From Diadema setosum (taxonomy: Eukaryota > Echinodermata > Echinoidea > Diadematoida > Diadematidae), in assembly GCA_033980235.1 (NCBI GenBank), contig CM067062.1, positions 13,411,991-13,475,990 on the forward strand: a DNA stretch of 64,000 nt, read 5' to 3'. Positions within the stretch are counted from its first letter, which is position 1, and every line of letters starts with the position of its first letter. The position numbers and the translations under genes were made by a program. A model generated the notes under the pieces. The model was given only the letters and a program-made list of their open reading frames with translations. It had not been told where the DNA came from and ran no database searches. This document shows positions 49,202 to 59,795 of the stretch, in pieces.

Positions 49202-50130
49202 CTGAAGTCATCGCACGGAATCTCGGGACAGGATAGATCACCTCTGCCGATGAGGAAGTGGTTTGGGGTCAGCGGTGGGTGATCTAGAGGTGATGATGAC
49301 TTAGCCGTGATGGGACGACTGTTGATGAGCCCAGAAATCTGTGAGAAGACTGTTTCCCACTCGACAAATGTTAGTCTGTCTGCTTTGACGATGTGTCGCA
49401 TTCCTTTTTTCACCTCTTGGACCATTCGCTCCACAGCTCCCTGATGGTGAGGTCCCCCGGGAGGTCCAAACCGCCACTCCACACTGTATCTGAGGAAGCG
49501 CTCTCTGACACTGTCGTGGTCTAACTTCAGGTTCAACTGATTAATTGTGTTATCAGCTCCCCTGAAGCAGGTTGTGTTGTCACTTATCAGCCTTGATGGG
49601 GCCCCTCTGATGCTTACAAAGCGTTCAAGGGCTTGTAGAAAGGAATCAGTGGATAGGTCTGGCACACATATGATATGTACGGCTCTCGTCACTGCACACG
49701 TGAAGACTGCTCCATATCCCTTTGTTGTCGTATTACAACTCAACTTGACATTCACCGGTCCAAGATAGTCAACCAGTGTTGTCTGGAACGGAGGCGAACA
49801 ACGATCTACTCTGTAGTCTGGAAGGTCCGACATCTTTTGTTGAACGGGTTTGCCTCTATGTCTCCTGCAGATGATGCATCCACGAACGACACGCTTTGCG
49901 ATGTCACTATCTCCCAAGATCCAGTACTTCTTCCTGACCTCGGCGGCTGTGCGTAGATGGCCCCCATGTAGAGAGTGAGCATGACATTCCTGGACGATCA
50001 GCCAGCTGATGTGACTCTTCTTTGGAAGAAGATATGGGTGTCGCACGTCATAGGATACTGGTGCGCGGTCCACTCGCCAACCAACACGGAACACCTGGGC
50101 CTCTTCATCGAAGAACGGATCCAGCTTCAT
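49141..50130 (-). pseudogene. BEL integrase
   Basis: An open frame of 329 codons. In order it has an HHCC zinc finger (ECHAHSLHGGH, then CIICRRH) and an integrase core with the DDE residues in TTLVDYLGP, LISDNTTCF and HHQGAVERMVQEVKKG. The long uninterrupted frame shows that this part is well kept. It is out of frame with the upstream pol, the change lying near 50130, so it could not be made as part of the polyprotein. It ends at a stop at 49141. Confidence 0.88.
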
Positions 50131-51476
50131 GATGTGTGGATCCTGGAAGTTGATTTCCTTCTGTGCATGTCAATCCAATATAGCTCAGCCTCTCGCACCA
50201 GCCTACAGGATGGCCACTGTGAAATTCGGTTCGTGAGTTGTCTCAACCACTGGTCCTTTGGCAATTCTTTCATAGACAATACTCTGGCAGTGACCATCTT
50301 CAACCTAGGCCAACTGGAGAAATTCGAAGCCTCGATGATTGGGGATGTCTTGCAAGCAGCATTGACACTCAGCGCAAGTGTCTTTGCGTTCCGAACGTGA
50401 AACTTTTTCTTCTCAACGTCCTTTGGGTCTGTTGGAACACTCTCCGGTGTCTTTGGCCACATCGCAGGAGGAAGTTTCAGGTACTCCGGTCCATCTAGCA
50501 CCTGCTTCATCTCGGTTGCAGTTCCACCTCTAGACACAAGATCCACGGCATTCTGCGCAGACGGTACTTACGCGATGTCCCTGATGGGATCAAATCTGGT
50601 AGTTATCTCACCCACCCGGTAGGCAACATAGGCACGGAAAGACTTGGATTGTCCCCTCAGCCAGCTGATGGCAGTCATGCTGTCAGTCCATATTTTCCAG
50701 TACGCTATGTTGAAGTGTAAGGCGTCTTTGATGGTGCACATCAACCTCGACAGAAGAAGAATGGCCTGGAGTTCTTTCCTCGGCATGCTCGATTGCTTAA
50801 GAGGTGTGAGCCTTGCTCTAGCACACACGAAGGACAGCTCAGCTCCTGTACTATCTGGGTGGGCCCACCTGAGCCACACTCCCATGCCCATTGCGTCTTC
50901 CGATGCGTCACTTGCCCCGTGCAATGACACCTCCGGCAACGGTCTCACTCCTTTGAACTTTTCTGGGATGAGGCACCTTGGTATTTCGACATCTATTGCC
51001 TCCTCCAGATCTCTGTTTATGGCATCTAGTACTGCGCCGAGTTCTCCTTGAGGGTTGATGGGTTTATCCCAGCCTAGGTTCAATTGCCACAGCTTTTGCA
51101 AGAGGATCTTTGGCCGAACAAGTATTCCAGAGAGTATTCCGAAGACATCATAGTATGATGCTGTTTGCTTCAGGATGCTGCGTTTGGTCGGAATTCCTTT
51201 GTCAGACTTCACCTCTTTGACGGTCAGAGTGTCTCTCTCCAGATTCCACTTGGTACCCAAGACTGTAGCCGACTTAGTATGCTCTGTTTCATCACAGACG
51301 TCCTGCTAATTGGATTGCCATTTGCATAGGGTGAAATTGCCCTTTGCCAGAATCTCTGTGAGTTTCGTTTTGAGCTCAAGAGCCTGCTTCACATCAGGAA
51401 CGGACTCATTCAAATCATCCACGTAGAACTGCCTGGTGACTACTTCCTTTAGCTCCTCATCTTGAGGTGCATGCTC
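50127..51476 (-). pseudogene. BEL reverse transcriptase C-part and RNase H region with stops
   Basis: After the stop at 51477 the same frame continues through the RT active site FYVDDLNES (YVDD at 51413-51424), a TAG at 51306, then GTKWNLERDTLTVKEV and the connection to RNase H. There, HGASDASEDAMGMGVWLRW and WTDSMTAISWLRG carry RNase H-type acidic residues. A further TAA at 50568 precedes VPSAQNAVDLVSRGG, the usual BEL link to integrase. The frame closes at 50127. Confidence 0.82.
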
Positions 51477-52436
51477 TTACACAACATGTCTGAGAGTGAT
51501 GATGGCAGCCGTTGGCGATGGTTTGTCCCCGAACATGACAGTAGTAAGCTCAAACACCTGCATTGGATGGCCAGGGTTCTCTCTGAAGATGAAACGATGA
51601 AATCTGGCGTCATCCAGCTTGATTTTGATAGCCTGATACATCTTGCTTATATCAGCAATGACTCCTACCTCCTTTTCTCTGAATCGCAAGGCAACTTCGA
51701 AGAGGTCAGAGTTTACATTCTCCCCTTTCATCAGATAATCATTCAGGGCGTGACCTTGGAAACGTGCCTTCCCATCATACACCACCCGGACAGGAGTTGA
51801 TGACGAGTCCTTTGTAACAGCAAAATGCGGAAGGAACCACATCTTCTTCCCTGCTGCGCGATCTTCCCTCATCTCCTCCTCAGTCACGTGTTGAGAAACG
51901 CCTCTCTTGAGCTGGTCCCGCATTTGTTTGCAATACATCTCCCATTCGTTTGGCCTGTTAGCAAACTGTTTCTCAAGATGCTTTTGTCTTTTGACTGCAT
52001 AGTCATAGTTGTCCGGTAGTTCCTCAGGAGATTTCCTCCATGGTAATGCGACTTCGTATGCCCCGTTTGGCAGTTGAGACATGCTCCGCTGCATGATCTC
52101 TGTCTCATTTTTGTCGAGGAAGTCGGACGAACACCGACATCTTTTGGGCTCCAATCCCATGGTCTCTAGCCTGATAAATTCCTCTATGGGACCAATAGCC
52201 GAGACATTCAGGTAGTTCAGGAGTGAAGTGGTACCGGATGAACGCCCTCCTTGGACAAACCATCCTAATGGGCACCGTACTGCGACAGGGTCGTCAGATC
52301 TTTGGCCACGCAAGAACTCCTCCCATATCATTAAGTGGGTGTTATCAACTCCTAGTAGGACATCGATTGTTGTGGAGGGAGCAGCGCTCACCTCAACGTC
52401 ACTCAAGTGGTCATATTGATTCAAGTCGCCTGCTTA
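51477..52436 (-). pseudogene. BEL protease end and N-terminal reverse transcriptase
   Basis: Open from just after a TAA at 52434 to a TAA at 51477. It has VLLGVDNTHLMIW from the protease-RT link. RT palm motifs follow: RVVYDGKARFQG, VGVIADISKMYQAIK with the first catalytic Asp, and FGDKPSPTAA. The YVDD motif lies just beyond the stop. Confidence 0.88.
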
Positions 52437-53336
52437 AATGACTGGAGCATTCCAACAAGGCCTATTGATCTCTGTCACTGTCAGTGGGTAGGACCGTCTT
52501 CCTTCCAGATCTTCTACGTGACAATTGATGAGTCTTAATCTGCGCGAGATCTTGTTTCCCCCAACCAGTGTCAGTTAATGATCTTGATACCTATCATGCT
52601 CCGTCCTTGGAAAGATCCCCTCTCTGACTAGGGTGGCTTGGCTGCCGCCGTCAAGTAGTATCCGGACCAAATGACGACTGTTGCCCAAACAAAGATAGCC
52701 CATAACTGTTGGGAGGATGCCACCGAGCTGCGTTCCTGTGGCAGCGTTCGCATTAGCTGGATTCGGACCTGGACGGAAGGGCCTGGCATTGGCGTTAAAC
52801 TGCCCTGGAGGGTCACTCAGCTGAGTCGGAGAACTGACATCACTCCCGAACACCACCGGACAGATTGCCGAAAAGTGAGCATCTATACCACAGGGAGAAG
52901 CAAATTGGCAAGACCCTAGATCATACGGAGGCTTCCCGGCTATGCAGTTATTGTGTCCACATCGGTAGCAGATACTGTGTTTTTTCATCAGGTCATACTT
53001 CTCCTTTAACTGAAGCCCCCGAAACTTGTTACATGTTTTCAGGTAGTGTGTGTGTGAATCCTTGTGCAGTACACACTTGGGTACCTCAGGTCGAGAACCT
53101 TTGCCTTGTTGTCTCGAAGACGGATTAACTGTGGCAGAGTTGGATGATCTACTGGTTTTGTCACTCTTGTGTGACGTTAGCGTTTCTGTACGGGCAGGCT
53201 TAGATTTGTCGAGCAACAGTAATTGACTGTACAGCCACCTCACAAGACCGGTCAGTGTATCCGGTGTGTGCTCGTCTCTCACACTTTTGAAGAAAGCTAT
53301 GCGATGCTACTCCGTTAGTTTCTGCCTGATGTTGCT
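52437..53336 (-). pseudogene. BEL zinc-knuckle and aspartic protease region
   Basis: It reads in the same frame as Gag after stops at 53337 and 53307. A Cys/His cluster (ICYRCGHNNCIAG...SPCGIDAHFSAIC) is the divergent BEL nucleocapsid knuckle. The protease active-site region is VRILLDGGSQATLV, where the middle residue is Gly rather than the usual Ser or Thr. A TAA at 52575 follows; the continued frame still reads as the BEL protease C-part until TAA at 52434. Confidence 0.8.
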
Positions 53337-53903
53337 TTACATAATCCTGCTATTCAGCTCTCCTGAGAGACCAACGGTCTCTGCTTGTGTTTCAAACGTT
53401 TGCAGGGTCTGAACAAACCGTCTCATGGCTGGTAGATTGACTCTGTCCTTGTACTCGTATGGTTTCAAGTCGTCAAGTTCTTTCAGTAGACTATAAACCA
53501 CCTTGTCTTCATCTCCAAAATATTCATCAAGCACTTGCCAAGCACGCTCAACACTAATGCATCCTTTGATCATGTTGCGCTCTCTGTTGTTAACCATTGC
53601 CTCGGTGAGCTGATAGAAGCATTCAATCTCGGTTAAACCTCCTGCACAGTGAACAAACAGTTCCTTGAACCGTTTGTAGTCCTTTAAATCCCCGCTGAAG
53701 GTTGGGAATTTCATCCTTGCCATCTTTGGGGTAGGCAACGTTGACTGCATTGGAGCAGGGGACGACGTAGGAGGAGCTTGACTAGAGATTGGCATCGTGG
53801 TTCCCGGATTCACAGGCTCTGAAGGACCTGGCGATGCAGTGTGTGTTGGAGAGGTTGATGTTGAATCAGTATTACTTGTGGTGTGAGAAAGATGATTAAT
53901 CAA
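53337..53903 (-). pseudogene. BEL Gag capsid-like region (DUF1759 type)
   Basis: A Pro/Ser/Thr-rich lead is followed by KMARMKFPTFSGDLKDYKRF, then CFYQLTEAMVNNRERNMIKG and WQVLDEYFGDEDKVVYSLLK, the capsid-like domain of BEL and related retroelement Gags. The frame closes with TAA at 53337. Confidence 0.82.
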
Positions 53904-54022
53904 ACGCTTTGCTCAGACGAGAACTTGAATGAACTCCTTCTCACATTACGTCATCCACTTTTCCTCCTCATCGAATTGTGATTCAGTCTCGATTGCGTCG
54001 ATTAACTCTGCATTAACTCTGA

Positions 54023-54196
54023 TTAACTCTTCTCCTCGACTCTGTGAAACTGGTCTTCAGCTTGGGTGACATAACCCTTTAATATTTCCAAATCACTGGC
54101 ATCATCTTCAAGAAGACTTTTGATAGTTGAAAGGGTTCGGGTCAAATTACCCTTTGTATTTCTTCTCGAGAGTTTCAGCTTATTGATGTCAGCCAT
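54023..54196 (-). pseudogene. BEL Gag N-terminus, frame broken by a short tandem repeat
   Basis: It starts at ATG 54196 (MADINKLKLSRRNTKGNLTR) and closes 57 codons later at a TAA. The stop falls within three near-tandem ATTAACTCT units at 54001-54030. Gain of such units would shift the frame, and the next Gag part indeed lies in another frame. Confidence 0.65.
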
Positions 54197-54266
54197 GATG
54201 TCTCAGCTTACATACGTTTGTAGCAATTGTTTCCCATGTTTACATTTGTTGTTGAAGATTGTGGTG

Positions 54267-55638
54267 TCTCTCACGTTGTTGCAATAAAGAGAATAGATCA
54301 GGCGTATGACTTGATCTTGTTGCCTTCTTTAATCTCTTGTGGTATACAAACGGACAAATTCAACAACAGTGTCGGTTAACCTGTAGACGAAACAGACAAG
54401 AAAGGCATTTATGAAAAAACACATACAATGCTACACTAATAAACATGCTCAGCTTCTTCATCTCAATAGATGAATGACAAGAAATGAGTTCCTTCTCTCA
54501 TTTTTTATACTGTTGTTTTCCATAATGTATTTATAATAGGGCCTACAGTGTATTTAATCAAGTTGTCACTACAACAAAGAAAGTAAAACCAAAATGCGTG
54601 GTATGCTTTGAAATTGAGAAAAAATGATATGAAAAATATAAATTTTTCCATTTTGCATATACATGTAAGAAAGAATACAGATTATACCAGTTTGATGTTT
54701 TGCTTCAAGCATTGTAAGCCTTTTTACACTCTGTCTGAGATGCTGAGATTAAACAGTGAAAATAAACTCAAACAATGAGCTGAATTAATAGCAGTTCAAA
54801 TATAACCAACTCTCCTTTTGATTAGTTTTGAACAATACTTCAACATGTGTAAGTCATTATGAAATACTCTACGTGATACGAATAGCACTGTCGCGACAAT
54901 ACTGTAAAACTCCTAACTCTAAGTCTATATAGGCGTGTGCCTCTTCACCAGGAATGTTGGTTAAAATATCACTCCGCGACCGGCATTGTGCACGGAACCG
55001 TTTCCATGGAGTCAAGCTAACAATAATGTAGTTCCTACTAGAAAGTGCCTTAATTTTGGTGACCTATATGTCCGTTAAACAGCAATGTACAGTGTACCTC
55101 CAATTAAATCATACATATTATTGTGCTACAATCTTCATCGTCCAGATAACCTTTCACACTAAATCAAAATTGTTTTCAATTTGAGAACGACAGAACTTGA
55201 ATTCTCACGTTCACCTCCACGTCAAAACATCCTCTCACTGAACAACATGTATACTCTACGCGCACTGCACTACTGACTGCACTACGTTCTGTAAGTCAAT
55301 GTGCGAACTATGATACAATAACCAGCGAACATTTATCATCTTATCAGTGCGATAAAAACATTCCATAAAAATTCATACTGCAGTTGTATTACCTTAATAG
55401 TGTCGGGTGAAATCCTCAGGAAGCTATGGACATCTGAAAGTCATATCAAGCGAAAAACTGCTACGGAAACTCCGTTGCTTAGCAAACTGCTGTGACTACA
55501 TGTGAGACAATCATGTATGCGACTCATGAATGATTTTACTCGCTAGTTTCTTGACCAGTCGCTCTAAGTCAATTACAATGTGTATCATAACCACAATAGA
55601 AAGACCTGGTATCGCAATGAAAGTGTCATATCATGACA
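54267..55638 (-). repeat. 5' LTR of the BEL element
   Basis: The 1372-bp partner of 47184-48553, about 98% alike. On the minus strand it starts TGTCATGATATG and ends near GTGAGAGACA. No primer-binding site matching a familiar tRNA end was recognised after it. Confidence 0.9.
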
Positions 55639-55697
55639 TTTAGTAAACACATACACTGTATCTCACATACCTTATTCCACACAAGCAACACTAACAC

Positions 55698-55743
55698 CAG
55701 GGAGGTGGGACCCACCTGGTAAGAGTCTCTTCCCACCTCCCTG
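55698..55743. repeat. 46-bp hAT-like remnant with target duplication
   Basis: CAGGGAGGTGGGA and TCCCACCTCCCTG are perfect 13-bp inverted ends. CTAACAC directly flanks both sides (55691-55697 and 55744-55750). A CAGGG end with a 7-8 bp duplication is the hAT pattern. Confidence 0.7.
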
Positions 55744-58261
55744 CTAACACCGATGGAACAGACCAGACTAATCCACACACAATCACACACATACACCATA
55801 CACATAAACCATGTACATTTCTCAATGTGTTAATGCACAGTTTTGTATGTCAAATACCAGTGTACTGGTAGTGCTGCTGCTCAAAAGTTTCAAAAACATT
55901 ACTCATTAAAGGGAACTTTATCCCAAATATACATGTGGATCCAGCAAATGCAGAAAAATTAGTACAAAGTAAATAAAGTGAAGTGGCGAATCAGCACCAG
56001 TATACTGTGATAAGTGATAAATACAACTGTACAAAAATTTCTTTAGATAGTTTTTAAACAGAGAACATGGTGTGAAGGTGGCTTGCCATCACTAAAGGAC
56101 CAACATACGCACCTGGGCCCTGTTGCGTCAAAGTTGAGATCAAACATACAGTAAATCAGAAAATCACACATGTAATAAGTCTCTGAATACTCAATTTTGA
56201 TTCGCTTGATAACTGTCCCATGTTTGATCTTTTGATTTATGTTTTATGTTTGATTGCATCTTTTTATGAAACAGAGCCCTGTGGCTAGATCTTTTGAGCA
56301 GTTGTGCATGATGCATTTCATGATATCAGATTAACATTTTGACATCCATCATATTCATGTATACATGCTTCATCAAGCCCATGAGTTCTACTATGGCAAT
56401 GACTGAATTGGGATCTGATGGGACTGATAACCTTCGACCTGAGATTCAATGAAAAATGCCTTCAATTTGACATCAGTACAAATGCAGCAATTCATCCAAA
56501 AGTAATTCAAGCTCAGCGAGATAGTTTTAAACTCATAATAAAGGTGTAGCAATGCAGAACCTCAAAATAACTCTGTAATAGCCCTGTAATGATATCATAA
56601 ACCAGCATTCAGATTTTTTCCTTGCAACATTTAAGTAACATCTCACAACATTCTAAAAATTATAGAACATGAGCTAATATTCTATAAACTTTTGACATTA
56701 TTCCTTTTTGCTCTACTTCTATCTTTCTGGGCTCTTTTTCTTCCGACTTTAAAGGGTACCACTGAGCATGGACTGTTTTTCACTCCATCGAATGACAGAT
56801 ACACCACTCATATATCACAACACAACCGTTTCATCTATGTAAAAAGTACCCACCGACTCCATAAACAGACAACTTTCGTGCAGTATGTTGCCAAGTTCAT
56901 GCTGCATGATGATACATTGATCACTCAATACAAGGCACTATCACTGGCCCCTGCATGCACCAGTCGCAACCACCGCTTGTGATATACCACAAACAGTACC
57001 TAGTCTAGACCAACTGTACGTATGTGCATACAGCTGACACTCTTTCGCTATCGATTCAGTGGACCCAATAATTTAAAAGCAATAAGAATCCAATGTACGA
57101 AGCCTTTCATTCAAATGCACTAACAGATGAAAGTCGCACTTGGAATTCAGATACAGACCTACTCAATCAATTCTGTAAACACCATGAATACATTTTGGTC
57201 ATCTTCTCTCCACCTAAATCTAGAGATATTTTATTGGCACATATTTTTCAAGCAAAACATAAATGAGAGCCTTCATTGAATTAACCCTGCGGTACCCTGT
57301 AACATGTCTATTGATCTATCTTGCTATTTATTCATTACCTTTATAGCTATGTATATTTCTATCTGTCCTCATATCACTGTGTCTACACAGCTCTGTACAT
57401 CCAATGTCCCTTCTTGCCCTGTTGTATTATTCAAATCATCAGAATATGTTCCTTCAATTCCACTTTGCTCCAACGTGTATACTATATGCAATCATTTGCA
57501 CCAACCCAACATGGCTGTTTGCGTTTAATCAAGTTTTCCTCCCCCCAATATCGGCAAACTTTCCTCTCAACCAGGCATTCCCCACTGTCAATATTTGTGG
57601 AGGCCAGGGGACGACTGGCCCAGCTGTGGTACCGATCAAAAGGAACCACATCCCGTGTGACCTTATTCGGCCCTATATGATTGATACCGCTGTACTGATG
57701 CTCATAAGAGTTATCCATCACCACAGAGCCGCGATATATGCATTCTCCTATCATTATCAACGTTGTCACGCGGACAAGAACGGCGCGTCCACGGTGCAAT
57801 TCACAGATTTTTGTATTCTCCATGCGCTCACTGTCAAAAAGGCATCAATCGTGCGAGTGTTCTTTTCCAATGACTGAGCTCTTTATTTTTTTTAGTGATA
57901 TCATCAGATTATAATAATATCACATTTTCATTTCATTTCATTTTCACTCATTTCATTTATTGTCCATATCATGGATATTTGTTTTGTCCACATGCTTTAA
58001 AAAAAAATACAATTACATAACCAACATTTAAATGACATATATGACATAGCAGAGGCATTATTTTGCCAACATTGTAAAACATGATGGAACAAATATCATA
58101 TCACGCATCTTATATCAACATCAATGTTCAAACAGTCAACACAGTGATGTATCTTTATTGAGATACAGGGTGAAACTACAGCTCCACCTCTGCAATAGAC
58201 TGTTTCTGAAATGTATTCAAATTCTATGCGTGCTCTGATAAAAAAAAAAAAAAAGAGAGCC
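55744..58261. other. Non-coding DNA right of the BEL element
   Basis: No host exon was recognised. A MITE-like stretch lies at 56114-56281. A region at 57590-57850 has less AT and overlapping open frames on both strands (to 157 codons), but none has a family feature I can name. Confidence 0.45.
56114..56281. repeat. MITE with GGGCCCTGTT-type inverted ends
   Basis: Left TGGGCCCTGTTGCGTCAAAG and right TTTTATGAAACAGAGCCCTG pair; GAGATCAAACATA and TATGTTTGATTGCATC pair inside. It is related to the 16491 element by its ends. Confidence 0.6.
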
Positions 58262-58455
58262 ACAACAACTACTACAGCTTGCTGGAGGCTTGCCCTACCT
58301 TGCAAGAATTGATAAATGCTAAGTGAATTACTGCCTACTAACGAAACTTCACTGGAAGGAGCAGGTGAACATAACGGTTCATTACTTGGCTGTACATACG
58401 TAGGAAAAGAAACATCCTTGAAATTAATAGATCAATACATTACAGACTATCATAC
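58262..58455 (+). repeat. Family-D dispersed repeat, longest copy
   Basis: AGCTTGCTGGAGGCTTGCCC, TACCTTGCAAG, TGCTAAGTGAATTACTGCCT, CACTGGAAGGAGCAGGTGAA and AAACATCCTTGAAATTAAT follow the order seen at 25618. It has no inverted ends. Confidence 0.55.
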
Positions 58456-58626
58456 CATGGAGCTACTGTAGCTTCATGATTATACCTCAGAACAAAAAGT
58501 AAAACTATTCATACAAACAATGCACAACCTTGATTGTGGTTTTCTTGTGAAAGATGAATTCTGAGAAATTTCTGAAATTGCTCTTCTTCTGCAAAGATGA
58601 CTATAAGTTGTCAACACAAACTTGCA

Positions 58627-58629
58627 CAC

Positions 58630-58668
<39 letters not shown>
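58627..58668. repeat. CA microsatellite
   Basis: About 40 bases of CA. Confidence 0.9.
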
Positions 58669-58670
<2 letters not shown>

Positions 58671-59063
58671 AAACAAAAAACACCAATGATTAAAGGAGCA
58701 AATGCAATCATAAATGTAACCACTCAATTATCCTCATAACATGTACAATGTATGCACTGCAGGAAAGACATGAAATATTGTAAATGTCAAACATGACACA
58801 AGACACAACTTGGTATGACAGGATTCAGCTGTATGGGATAAAGGGAATCACATACAGACATGTGAATAGCACTGGTATTGAACCACTGTATGAGGCAGGA
58901 CTGTCAACATTCACACATTATCCACATCAAAGATATTCCACAAATACAACAGGGAAGATACATGTATCTTCAATTGGCAAAAATAATTCCCGAATCAGGA
59001 TGATTTCCGTTTTTTCTTATACAGACATGAAGAGATATTGATGTTTTAAAGCAATGGATGGTA

Positions 59064-59270
59064 TACTGTAAAACTTTATATATTCGCGGCATGAAATTTT
59101 CACGAATTGGAGCCAACTGCCTTTTTTGCGGCATGAAATTTTTGCAAACTGCAACTGGCATTCAATGCATATAGTGTAGACCAGAAGCCTCATGTGCATT
59201 TTAATTTCGCAAATCTTGGACTCGCAAAATTCGTGAAATTAAAATGCACGCGAACATTCATTTTACAGTA
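59064..59270. repeat. TACTGTAAAAC-family MITE
   Basis: TACTGTAAAACTTTATATAT opens and CATTCATTTTACAGTA closes it. It has CACGAATTGGAGCCAACTGC, GGCATTCAATGCATATAGTG and GTGCATTTTAATTTCGCAAA. It abuts the next foldback element with no spacer. Confidence 0.8.
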
Positions 59271-59616
59271 GTTTTGGTTGAGATGGGGATTCAGATGTTA
59301 ACTTTTTGCGAGATAATGAGAAATTACATATATGAAATATTAAAGAGCATACAATTCTAGGAGGAAATAAAAGTTGATTTGATGAAAATTGGTTTTGAAA
59401 TGGCCGAGGAATAAAAAAACAAAAAACGATGTGGTCCTAATAAAAGTTGGGACCCACCTTTTATTAGGACCACACTGTTTGGTTTGGTTTTTGGATATTG
59501 TCAGCCATTTTATAACCGATTTTCATCAAACAAAGTTTTAATACCTCATAGAACTATAAGTAGTTTCTCATTAGCTCGCTAAAAGTTCAAACCTGAATCC
59601 CATTCTCAACCAAAAC
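59271..59616. repeat. Foldback MITE, 346 bp, TA duplication
   Basis: GTTTTGGTTGAGATGGGGAT pairs with the right end ATCCCATTCTCAACCAAAAC, and pairing continues to a central hairpin GTGGTCCTAATAAAAG / CTTTTATTAGGACCAC. TA flanks both ends. Nearly the whole length is self-complementary at about 80-85%. The TA duplication fits Tc1/mariner-type elements. Confidence 0.8.
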
Positions 59617-59714
59617 TATACCATCACTTTAAGGACGCCGTCTCCAGAAGCCGGAAGACTTGGCAGCTCTGTATAATGTACAAGATTCAAGTATTTCCCC
59701 TCACGTCGGTCGAC

Positions 59715-59795
59715 TTTGCCATAATGTAAAACCACGGAAAGGGAAGAGATACAATTCATATCTCTTCCTTTTCCGTGATTTTGCATTCTGGCAAA
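59715..59795. repeat. 81-bp hairpin with 37-bp arms
   Basis: TTTGCCATAATGTAAAACCA opens the left arm and TTTTGCATTCTGGCAAA closes the right. The arms have 33 of 37 Watson-Crick pairs; of the four differences, two are G-U wobbles if transcribed from the plus strand. The loop is about 7 bases. It could be a small element remnant or a hairpin RNA gene. Confidence 0.7.

Larger units (their letters stand above)
47184..55638 (-). mobile_element. BEL/Pao LTR retrotransposon, full length but defective (8.46 kb)
   Basis: Two long direct repeats (1370 and 1372 bp) flank 5.7 kb that reads, on the minus strand, as Gag, protease, reverse transcriptase, RNase H and integrase in BEL/Pao order. Most of Gag-Pol (53903 to 50127) shares a single frame with at least seven in-frame stops; the Gag start and the integrase lie in other frames. 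It lies in the same orientation as both host genes. The flanks (GTACA on the left, TTTAG on the right) give no visible target duplication. The copy cannot encode an intact polyprotein. Confidence 0.93.

Noticed and set aside
57404..57877. Plus frame of 157 codons and an opposite minus frame of 113 codons
   Set aside because: The region is less AT-rich than its surroundings, but neither protein resembles a family I know and both strands are open alike, so no gene is called.
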